Shown one piece after another: positions 9,187 through 18,978 of a stretch of 64,000 nt of DNA. Under the pieces are notes generated by a model. It was given only the letters and a program-made list of their open reading frames with translations, was not told the DNA's origin and did no database searches. The translations under genes and the position numbers were made by a program. The stretch covers positions 124,001 through 188,000 of the forward strand of contig JAHLTZ010000004.1 of NCBI GenBank assembly GCA_025786725.1. Reading direction: 5' to 3'. This DNA is from Syncephalis fuscata. Its lineage: Eukaryota > Zoopagomycota > Zoopagomycetes > Zoopagales > Piptocephalidaceae. Every line of letters starts with the position of its first letter. Position 1 is the first letter of the stretch.

Positions 9187-11955
9187 TTATGACCGTGGGT
9201 TCCCTGCATTTATAAATAAAGATAGTACATGGTATATAATTAATTTATAAGTTAGCAATATACAATGCCACTTACAGTCTATTAATATTAAATTGTTGGT
9301 ACACATGGTGCATAAGATGTAATTAGTAATAATTAATTAATACACAATACCACTTACAGTCTATTAATATTAAATTGTTGGTACACATGGTGCATAAGAT
9401 GTGATTAGTAATTAATTAATTAATACACAATACCACTTACCATCTATTAATATTAAGTTGTTGGTACACATGGTGCATAACATGTAATTAGCGATTAGAT
9501 ATTTAATACATAGTGTTACATACTGCCTATTATATTAAGTTGTTAGTACACATGATGCATAACATATAATTAGTAATTAATTAATTAATATACAATACCA
9601 CTTACATCCTATTGATATTAAGTTGTTGATATACGCAATGTATAATATATAATTAGCTCATGTTATATTGATATGCAACAAAACCTACTAGCTATTAATA
9701 TTAAGTTGTTAATGGATACAGTAAATAGCATGTGATTAGTGAGTAGCCAGTTAGTATAAAATATAACTTACCACCTATTAATATTAAGTTATCAATACAC
9801 ACAGTACATGATATATAATTAATGCGTAGTCAGTTAATACGCAAAACAACTTACGACCTATTAATATCAATTTGTTGATGCATATAGTAAATAGCATGTA
9901 ATTAGTACATAATCAACTAATACAAAAGTTTACATACATCCTATCAACAATATTGTTATTTATACAGTACATAATATATAATTAGTAGCTAGTTAGTTGA
10001 TATACAATACCACTTACTGCCTATTAATATTAAATAATTGGTACAGTCAGTAAATAGCATAGTTAATGTACAGTCAAGGAATATACAATACAACTTACTT
10101 CCTATTCATATTAAATAAGCAGTGCAATTAGTAAACAGCAGCTAATGCATAGTCAGTTGATATACAATATCACTTACTGCCTATTAATATTAAATAATTG
10201 GTATAATTAGTAAATAGTATAGTTAATGTATAGGCAAATGATATACAATACTACTTACATTCTATCAATATTAAATAATCGGTACCATTGGTAAATAGCA
10301 GTTAATATATAGTTAGTTAATATACAATACCACTTACGAGCTATTGATATTAAATAATTAATAAATAGCATATTTAATGTATAGTCATTTAATAACAATG
10401 TCACTTACTGACTATTAATATTAAACAATTGATACAATAGTAAATAGCATAGTTAATATATAGTTAGCTAATATACAATGTAACTTACTGCCTATTAATA
10501 TTAAATAGTTGATACAATCAGTAAATAGCATAATTAATATATAGTTAGTTAATATAAAATACCACTTACGATCTATTAATATTAAATAATTAATACAGTC
10601 AGTAAATAGCAGTTAATGTACAGTCAAGGAATATACAATACAACTTACTTCCTATTAATATTAAATAATTAATACAATCAGTAAATAGCATAGTTGATAT
10701 ATAGCTAGTTAATACACAATAAAACTTACCATCTATTGAGATTAAATAATTAATACCATTAGTAAATAGTATAGTTAATGTATAATCAGTTAATATACAA
10801 TATCACGTACACACTATCAACAATATTGTTGATTTATACAGTACATAATACATAATTAGTGGATATTTAATTAATATACAATATAACTTACTGTCTATTA
10901 ATATTAAATAATCAGTATATTAGTAAATAGCATAATTAATGTGTAGCCAACTAATATAAAATACCACTTACTGCCTATTATATTAAATAATTGATACAAT
11001 CAGTAAATAGCATAGTTAATGTATAGTCAGTTAATATACAATATCACTTACTGCCTATTATATTAAGTTATTGATACAATCAGTAAATAGCATAGTTAAT
11101 GTATATTCAGTTAGCACGCAATACAACTTACAAACTATATTATTAATTTGTTGATACACACAGTACATGGATATAATTAACGAGTAGTTAGTTTATATAC
11201 AATACAACTTACCCCCTATTATATTAAGTTATTAATATACGCAATGTATGATATATAATTATTACATAGTCAGTTAATATGCAATACAACTTACGACCTA
11301 TTAATAAGATTATTGACACGCACAATACATAATGTATAATTAGCACATAATCAGTTAATATACAATACAACTTACATCCTATTATATTAAGTTATTAATA
11401 TACGCAATGTATAATATATAATTAGCACATAATTAGTTGATACATGATACAACTTACTAACTATAACATTAAGTTGTTGATACACAATAAGTAATATATA
11501 ATTAATTTATAAGTTAGCAATATATAATATTACTTACGACCTATTAGCATTAAGTTGTTGATACACATGGTGCATGACATCTAATTAGCTAATGTTTTAT
11601 TGATATACAATATAACTTACATTCCTCTAATATTAGATTGTCGATGGATACAGTACATAACACATAATTAGTGTATGTTTTATTAATATATAATAATACT
11701 TGCCCACTATTAGTATTAAGTTGTTGATACACATAGTGCATGAATATAATTAATGAGTCATTAGCTAATATACAGTACAACTTACGATCTAATAGCATTA
11801 TTAGTTAGCAATACTATTAATAAGCAGATACTATGGCATATTTATTGTTATTGCAACATACCACGACGAACTAAGGCTGGTTTAGCATCCACGATGGCTG
11901 TACTGGCCACAATAGCCACGACAATGGTGCAAACGACGGCAATGGAAAGCTTCAT
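9187..11955 (-). CDS. Micro-exon gene for a secreted six-cysteine peptide: 34 exons, 31 of them exactly 3 nt
   Basis: Exon 1 (11862-11955) encodes a signal peptide (MKLSIAVVCTIVVAIVASTA...) ending KPALVRR plus one extra base (phase 1). Then come 32 micro-exons, each bounded by an AG and a donor. First bases: 11786, 11704, 11621 (6 nt, 11621-11626), 11538, 11458, 11376, 11295, 11213, 11132, 11052, 10972, 10892, 10811, 10730, 10649, 10570, 10489, 10409, 10338, 10259, 10178, 10099, 10018, 9938, 9855, 9772, 9689, 9606, 9524, 9441, 9358, 9276; all others are 3 nt. The last exon is 9187-9203 with TAA at 9187-9189. The spliced CDS is 210 nt, 69 aa, without internal stop. After RR, a Kex2-type site, the 38-residue mature part is Arg-rich with cysteines at positions 5, 8, 11, 22, 26 and 30. 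All 33 introns are phase 1. I do not recognise the peptide family; function is unknown (effector, antimicrobial or signalling are possibilities). Confidence 0.85.
9204..11861 (-). repeat. Array of 33 similar introns, about 81-bp period, separating micro-exons
   Basis: On the minus strand each unit reads GTAAGTTGTATTGTAT-like donor end, AT-rich middle, then TTAATATTAATAG-like acceptor. Start-to-start spacing of micro-exons is mostly 79-83 bp (one 71). Donor and acceptor ends are far better conserved between units than the three bases lying between AG and GT. This suggests tandem duplication or repeated insertion of one intron-sized unit, with separate constraint on the triplets. Variant donors are GCAAGT (before 11704), GTACGT (10811), GTATGT (9938, 9524) and GTAGGT (9689). 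Confidence 0.85.
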
Positions 11956-12138
11956 GGTGATATTGACTTGTTAAGACAAACAAAAAAAGAGATAGTAGAG
12001 TGTGGTTGGTATAGAGTGGAGAATAGTGCGTGTATAGCAAGAAGTAGAGTGTGATTGATATAAAGTGAATAGTAGTGTGTTTAGCAGAAAAAAGAGTGTG
12101 ATGATAATATCGCAGTTGGTTGTGTGTATTTTGTGGGC

Positions 12139-12146
12139 TATTTATA
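12139..12146 (-). promoter_or_regulatory. TATA-box-like element upstream of the micro-exon gene
   Basis: TATAAATA on the minus strand, about 185 bp before the ATG at 11955. It is the only good TATA match in the upstream region. A transcript starting about 30 bp downstream would have a leader of about 150 nt. Confidence 0.45.
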
Positions 12147-12316
12147 CTTATGATTATGCTGAGATGCCAGTATACTGTAACATACGAGGTATACCATCGA
12201 TGTGTAATATGAACCAATAAAATAATCCAGGTTATGGTTTGAGATGCACATGTACCAATAGATTCATGGCGTGATAGTATGCTCCCAGGCTTGATTTTAA
12301 CTTACTCAGTTTTGAT

Positions 12317-12785
12317 TTCAACCTGCCCGGTCTTTACTTTAACCTGTTAATCATTTGTACGAGTACTGTAACGGTGTTTATAATACAGTAAGTATGCGAC
12401 AATGTACATCATTCTATTTTTTTGTTACGCAGTTTAACTATTTAGTGAAAACAAATATACTGTTTGGTTTTGTAAAAACGATAATGATGTCTTTGCTACC
12501 ATTTCTACCGATCGGTCCTTAATATCTGCATGCATAAAAATAGCGCATAACCTGCCCGGTCTTTACTTCAGTTTGTCAGTCATTTACACAAATGGCATAA
12601 CAATATTAATAATTTAGTAATATGGGATAAAAATAAACACACTAGCCTGTATTTTTTGTTACACGGTTTAACTATTTGGTAAAAACAAGTATGTCGTTTA
12701 GTTTTTTTAAAAAATAATGATGTCTGCTACCATTTCTACCGATTCGGTCCTCAATATCTGCATGCATACAGAATAGCACACAACG
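12317..12785 (+). repeat. Two adjacent diverged copies of a roughly 230-bp sequence
   Basis: Both copies contain CCTGCCCGGTCTTTACTT, then TTTGTTACRCRGTTTAACTATTT, then AATGATGTCT...GCTACCATTTCTACCGAT, and end at ATATCTGCATGCATA. Copy 1 spans about 12,317-12,535 and copy 2 about 12,550-12,770, same orientation. No coding capacity is evident; origin unknown. Confidence 0.6.
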
Positions 12786-15149
12786 CTGATGCAAAAACAA
12801 GTTAATACATCAAACTAGTATTTTATACAGGTTTTTACTGCTATACATAGGTCAGTTGTAATTTCTCAAATTATAAAGTGTATTGATTGGTACATGTATG
12901 CATTTCATTTGACACTATGCCCATTGTTATGGGGTAATCATTGTTTTAAATTCACAAATGTATTACATCCAGGCATATTATGCTACATGTTGTGCAACTG
13001 CCATCATTCACATGGCGGCTAATCTAAATTGCCTGAAATCGACTATACAATAAGTACTGTTTGTAGCATGATGTATCACGGCATTTTGAGCAATGGAACA
13101 TTTCGACAGGTCATTTTCGTCATCACTTTTCAGTTGTAAACTAGATTGCATCGGCTAAACTACACGTAATATAATATGCAGATACTAGTTAGACACAATA
13201 GAAAATTCTAGCCAAATAACAGTAATTTCGAGTGCATAATGTCGATGAATTGCATATCAACCGATAATTATCCAAGACCTAAGTGCTGCTTACATTTATG
13301 AAAACACTTTTGACAAGTTAAACAAGATGGAATATAGAAGAACAAGCCAAAGCAGAAATTAATGGAAAACAATTACAGCTCAAAGACTACTGGTTTGACC
13401 TACAAAAATATTATAGTTATGCTAAGCTGGACTGCATTTATAAAATCGGCTGTTACTGATGCAGCAGAACAGTAGCAAGATTAAACTGAGATAACTCATA
13501 GAAAACATAGAGAAATGTAAATAAATTGAATCAATGAGTTTAGTAATTAAATAACTTATTATTGTCAATATAGCTTATAATGCTGATTTTTTGTACGAAT
13601 AAATATTTACGATCACATCGCAGCTGCTTACTTACATTTACGCAACCACTAAGCCAACTACTATAAGGCTTGATTTAATTATTTATTAGAGTAAGCAGCA
13701 ATATTATACATTATTGCACTAGCAGAAAGACAGATTAATTTATTTATTGGTCATTAATAAAAGTTGTAAAGCTATATGCTAAAATAAAACAAAGCATTGG
13801 ATTGAGCACATAATATTTATATGATCAAATCATTTTACTTTAACTTCCACATTTCGAGTCCTCAAGGTAATTTTCGTTCTAATCGAGGTCATGCGGTTAT
13901 ACACAATATAATTATATTACTTCCTATTAAAATACTGTTAATAAACTTATTTAAATATTTTTAATAAGACAATTCAATTCATATTCATATTGTTTGTTAT
14001 ACTAATATAACTCAGTGAACAGACTAAGTGCGATAAGTCAATTTTTATTAATTAAAGAGTTGGAACCATATCGACAACGACTATAGACAGCATATAGCCA
14101 ATATATAATAAAGTAATAAACATTATAATGAATGTGCAGTATTGAACAAGATTAGCAATATTCTAGTTATTGAGCAGATATGCATGAGCAGATGAGCGAC
14201 ATTAGTCGACATTTATAAATAATAAACTAGAACAAAAGTAAAAACAGTTTTGGGCAGAGGAAGGCTAGGCGAGTATAGAATGCTATATAAAATGACAATT
14301 AAACTTTTAAGCATTAGATTTAGTATATAAGCAGCAGTGTTTATTGAATGCTAAATAAAATACTTGTCAACATATCTATTCTAAACTACGCCTTTGTATA
14401 TATAATTAAATAGTGCTCCATCAAGAAAGAAGGAAAAAGTGAATAAAAATAGTATAAATGGTTATACCCAACACATTATCTGAGTAAAATAAACGTTTAA
14501 TATTGCTACTAATACAATATTTTGTTACATTTAATCAATTTTATTTTATGGAAACAATAATGTTATTACATTACATTAATGTTTATTATGAATGATGGTT
14601 TAAACACAAGCCAATTATTTACAGGATTACGCTCGATTGCGTAAAAAAATACTGATCTGGGAGATGCAAAGTAAATATTATTCAATACTATTTATACAGC
14701 TACCATACGTTAGTTTGATAACATAAAGCTAAAAATGTAGAAACATTAAGACAAATTGTGTCATTGATTTTTTCTAACTGAAACTAAAACATGTTTCTGA
14801 TATACAATTTAAAATATTTTCCATCAGGTCTATCTTCAGTCAAGCTGGAAGATCGATAAAAAAAGGTTAACAATTAGTGTAGACAGGATACAACTTGAAT
14901 GAGAAGAGGGTATGGTTTGTTGAATATTGTACATATTATCACTTATACGCTAATCATAGTAATGTCGTAGAAACTGTTGGATTAATCCACCATGTGAGAA
15001 TAAAGTTAGACCAGTTTCATCATGAAATTTACGTCATTGCGTAAAATAATTAAAAATTAAAATCTCAGCTACTCATTTATAAACATACGTGCTATCATAT
15101 CTTTTTGAACAGCTTACTTTTTTTCAAGATATATATTGTAAAATTAACC
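12786..15149. other. Intergenic, AT-rich, no supported gene
   Basis: About 2.4 kb without an open frame of note or recognisable RNA gene. A TTTATAAAC element near 15,075-15,084 could be the TATA box of the CsbD-like gene starting at 15150. Confidence 0.35.
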
Positions 15150-15578
15150 ATGAATCGTATTTCTACTACTATTCAAGAAGCTATCGCGAGAATAAAGGGT
15201 GAAGATATCCCGAGCACTTCCAATCGAGGAGATGTAGCTGGAAACAACTATAACAGCGAGTATCATCGTGTACCTGGCGATCCACAGTCTCATTCAACAA
15301 TGTATGGCGGTAACAATCCGGAGCACGGATCAGCCATTGATATGGAACAATCATCAGACGTTCCTCATCACTATCATTCTTCAAAATCACCAATGCTTTT
15401 TTCAAATGTTGATGGAGATAGCATAGTGCAAACTGCCAAAGATTTGGCTGTAGGCACATTTAAAGAAGGCTACGGTTGGATCACTGGCGATACACTTATG
15501 CATTCCGAGGGCAAAGAGCAAAGAATGCGTGCTGCTGGTGCGCCTGGTACATCTAATATATCTGGTAGACGTATATGA
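15150..15578 (+). CDS. CsbD-like protein with a single C-terminal repeat
   Basis: Single exon, 142 aa, started at the Met in MNRISTTIQEAI (15150). The in-frame upstream Met at 15105 adds an unlikely hydrophobic leader. The first 90 residues are hydrophilic and Ser/His/Asn-rich. Residues about 95-130 carry one CsbD-type unit (AKDLAVGTFKEGYGWITGDT then HSEGKEQRMRAAG), matching the K-E-x-x-GW-x-x-GD pattern of the gene at 6128. Function is unknown; a stress-related role is inferred from the family only. The two CsbD-like genes lie on either side of the micro-exon gene. Confidence 0.65.
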   Translation: MNRISTTIQEAIARIKGEDIPSTSNRGDVAGNNYNSEYHRVPGDPQSHSTMYGGNNPEHGSAIDMEQSSDVPHHYHSSKSPMLFSNVDGDSIVQTAKDLAVGTFKEGYGWITGDTLMHSEGKEQRMRAAGAPGTSNISGRRI

Positions 15579-16380
15579 TACGCTGATTCTGTACGTTATA
15601 TACTTTGAATATTCAGAAATTACAAAAAAATATGTGTTTACACAATGTAAATAAAACGGTTTGTTTGAATATAAATATTATAATATTGGCTAACTTTGGC
15701 TTCCTCATTTTAAATCCCCAAAGAAAATTTCATTTCAATTGATTGAATCTTAACATGTTACAATGAGCTACATTTACTACAATTACAACCATGCTAGCTA
15801 TCTTGACAATGATATCAATAATTATTTAGTTAACTGGTCTATTTAATTGTACTAGTGTTATTGCACTAATATATACATGCTATGTACCGTTTCATTTTAG
15901 CTTTGATTTTGATATTTGCTAATTGAATTAAATAAACTGCGTCGTTGTATAAAATATTGTGCGTCATTTGACACTATTATACAATTTATGTGAATTTATT
16001 AGCCATTTAGTATGATTTGTGCTTACAATAACTATTTTAATAACACCCAATCTATTGAATATGATGATGGGTAGTGAGTGTCGTCAATCATCAAATACTC
16101 ATCATTGTAGATTCATTATCCAGTACGCATATATCCGCCATTTATCTATGCTTTTACAAACAAAAAGAGTCAGTTTACATCTATAGTTATAATATACACA
16201 CGTGAAACAAAAATGAAATAATACTGAATTAAACAAGTAATTCACATTGTGTCATATTTCCAGCAACACTCATATCAGAACATAACAACTATGCTGACAA
16301 GGCAGCCTGTATAATGGTGTAACCATGTCCATTAACAGGCCGGAAGTTGTAAAAGCGCTTTATACTTTTGTTCTACCACA
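15579..16380. other. Intergenic; contains one copy of a dispersed repeat
   Basis: AT-rich spacer. Positions about 16,040-16,165 match about 36,855-36,970 (listed separately). The 60 bp before 16,381 is the presumed leader of the F-box gene. Confidence 0.4.
16040..16165 (+). repeat. Dispersed repeat, copy 1
   Basis: Shares with 36,855-36,970 the blocks TCTATTGAAYATGATGATG, ATCATCAAATACTYATCATC, ATTATCCAGTAYGCATATAT and CTATTTACCTATR-like ends, in the same order and orientation. Identity by eye is roughly 80%. No coding potential. Confidence 0.7.
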
Positions 16381-17892
16381 ATGAATTCTATTATTGTTAA
16401 GCAATTACCAACTAACCGACTATTAAACTTAGTAAACCACCTTCCACATAATGACTTTTACCGTTTTATTTTGTATATCGGCACCTCGGTACTTAGGCTA
16501 AGTCTAAGCTGCCGGTTATGGCGAGGGAAAATAATAGACAACCCATCTTTGTGGCGCTACCTTTATTACCACCAGTTTCTCATTCAAGCCCATAGAGTCA
16601 AAGAATGGGATTTTGTATATTGGTGCGCTAGAAATGGATTTCCAATCGATCAAACACCGATAGAATCATCGGCACTACTCGACAGTCTTAATTGGTATGA
16701 TGTTTATCGGCGGCGCGTAACCACCGAGCAAAATTGGCGTCATGGCCATTTGAGACACAGTGTATTGTCGCTTCCTCGCGTCAATACGTACGTCGACTAT
16801 TATGCTACGATGATATGCGCAACAGCTGTACTTTTTCCCGCTTGGTACAAAACGTCCGACGGTAAGACACAGAATGGAACCACGATAATGGAAACCGTGC
16901 CATTCTCGGCCGACATAAGCCACACCACAGTACAGAATATAGCTGAAGCAAAGTCAACCCAAGCAATGAAGTTTCTAAATAGCTATGGATCTTTATACCA
17001 ACAGGTCTATCTAAATGATCGATTTATAATTGTTATTCAAGGCTACGACCAGCACACAGAAATGGAGATTTACACCCGTAGCGATTACCGGAAACGACAC
17101 ACGGCAAGGCTACCGTTTAACTCGCAATTTGTTTCGATTAATGGGCATTGGGCTTTGTTTTCCTATAAAATAAAGGCAGTGGACAACGCAACGCGGCTTA
17201 TTGTATGGGATCTCGAAAGCAACCAGGAACATTCGAAGATATTTGACACTCGGTTAAATAGCATGTGTATTTACGAAGCAACACACGATGCCGTTATTAT
17301 TTATACACTAAATATCACAGATTACGAGCATGGCATAATTAGATGGGCCTTGTATCGATTTTCACAAAATGGGCCAGAAAAACAACTGAACGAGGGCCAG
17401 CTGCAACTGAATGTTGAACTAGTTCCGGTGCTAGATTATATCGATACCTTATCGACTGAATTTTCTCGAATAAGACTTGGTGTAAATATTAAAGGCTATA
17501 ATCGTATGGTTTTTATACATACCATTTTATTAACAAGAAATATGGATATTGGATCTGATTATTTGCAGCGTATTTCACGACAAGTTACGAGCATCGCACA
17601 CGAAAACAAATTCTATTGTCAACTATTGACGGAACGAGATAGCAAGTTGGTTTTCAATGACAGGCTTGACTGGTCAGCTGTAACTCAGTATCGCCATATT
17701 ATTGGCAATCTATTTCTTATTACTGAATTACAGGATGTTGGTTTACGACATATTTTGATAGATATAAATAATGGAGAAATTATACGACAAATCGATGGTC
17801 ACGACATTGATAATCATACCAGTTTTTTAATGACGGGCATTATAACCATATCCGGGACCAGAATGCTAATGAGCAACTATGGTGCTGCTTAA
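16381..17892 (+). CDS. F-box-like protein, 503 aa, single exon
   Basis: ATG at 16381 to TAA at 17890-17892. Residues about 8-58 (LPTNRLLNLVNHLP... then LRLSLSCRLWRGKIIDNPSL and WRYLYYHQF) match an F-box: a leucine-rich start, a Cys/Trp core and a PSLWR helix. The remaining 440 residues have scattered aromatic and beta-rich segments (for example YDVYRRRVTTEQNWRHG, a frequent linker after fungal F-boxes, and LIVWDLESN). They look like a degenerate beta-propeller, without clear WD repeats. F-box proteins recruit substrates to SCF ubiquitin ligases via Skp1 (family knowledge); the substrate here is unknown. The absence of introns is unusual beside the intron-rich core genes and suggests an expanded, fast-evolving family. 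Confidence 0.8.
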   Translation: MNSIIVKQLPTNRLLNLVNHLPHNDFYRFILYIGTSVLRLSLSCRLWRGKIIDNPSLWRYLYYHQFLIQAHRVKEWDFVYWCARNGFPIDQTPIESSALLDSLNWYDVYRRRVTTEQNWRHGHLRHSVLSLPRVNTYVDYYATMICATAVLFPAWYKTSDGKTQNGTTIMETVPFSADISHTTVQNIAEAKSTQAMKFLNSYGSLYQQVYLNDRFIIVIQGYDQHTEMEIYTRSDYRKRHTARLPFNSQFVSINGHWALFSYKIKAVDNATRLIVWDLESNQEHSKIFDTRLNSMCIYEATHDAVIIYTLNITDYEHGIIRWALYRFSQNGPEKQLNEGQLQLNVELVPVLDYIDTLSTEFSRIRLGVNIKGYNRMVFIHTILLTRNMDIGSDYLQRISRQVTSIAHENKFYCQLLTERDSKLVFNDRLDWSAVTQYRHIIGNLFLITELQDVGLRHILIDINNGEIIRQIDGHDIDNHTSFLMTGIITISGTRMLMSNYGAA

Positions 17893-18978
17893 TCTAGCGT
17901 ATATTATAAGATATTGTTACAGTTGTGATTTACGTAGTTTAACAGAGCTTTAAAATTATTGATTAAATACTTATTATATTATAGGAATTAACACACATGT
18001 TTCAAAATCATTTATCATAAATGTATTATCGTCTAGCTAATATATCTTTGCATAATATCGCTACCATTCTTAATGTTTAGCTATATCAAGCATTTTTAAT
18101 ATTTAATCAAGAATATCTATTAAAGTAAGTACATAAAAACACATTTTTATAGTGTTGTATTATTAAAAATGTTTATTTATTATGCCATCTTGGATTTATA
18201 CACCAGTAGCACCAAAGCCAGTTAGCTATGCAAAATCTCATTTCAAAAGTATATCGCACTCAATTAAAATCACTGCTTATAAGTAATTGTAGTAGATAGT
18301 AACTTATGACTAGCTGATATATATATCATTAAAAACGCACTGAAAACAAGTCTATACCAACAAAACAGCACATGAGTAGGAAGAGTGATAGGGTAATGCC
18401 ATCTTTCTCGACACCATCTAATTCGTTTAAATAAACCACCAGAGTGGGCTGACAATACACAAAATATAAAAACGATGGCATCAAAAACAGCACATCAATT
18501 ATAACAATTGAATAACTGCTAGTAGAAGATGGATTTGCAAAGCCCAAGTGCTAATGAGGAGTATAATCTCAAGAGACGGGATTGGCATAGTTACTCTAGG
18601 AATTGTTTCAAATTTGTAACAATATAGGCGTTGCTGCTCGTGTAAAACAATAGTTTTCAATTAATATCAAATTGATTACTGTTATTATCCAAGCTTCATT
18701 ATTACTGTTCAAAATAAATATTTATACGATATAGTCTATTACCGTTACTTGCCACTTCGTTACATCCAATGCCTCCTTTTCTATTTATATCGCCATTAGC
18801 AGCATCATGTACGCCATTTATGGGCATCAAAACAAGTTTTAATAGTTGTAGAACCCAAGTCATGCTTTCAGCAAGCTCGACATTGTAGCGGCAAACTCCT
18901 AAATATATTAAATAGCTTTTTATTCAACTACTCTAATATTCTTCGTCTAATTTGTTTTGTACCACATATTTTCGCATA
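17893..18978. other. Intergenic, no supported gene
   Basis: About 1.1 kb of AT-rich sequence. Short frames on both strands lack recognisable features. Confidence 0.35.

Noticed and set aside
9204-11861. CRISPR-like array or plain satellite of about 81 bp
   Set aside because: The repeated part spans most of the unit and the variable part is only 3 nt, so it is not CRISPR. Conserved splice ends around variable triplets and a coherent spliced reading argue against a plain satellite.
9187-11955. Reading each micro-exon as one whole codon (phase 0)
   Set aside because: Exon 1 ends with one extra base, which fixes phase 1. The phase-0 reading also has no stop but gives only one cysteine and needs a different donor in exon 1.
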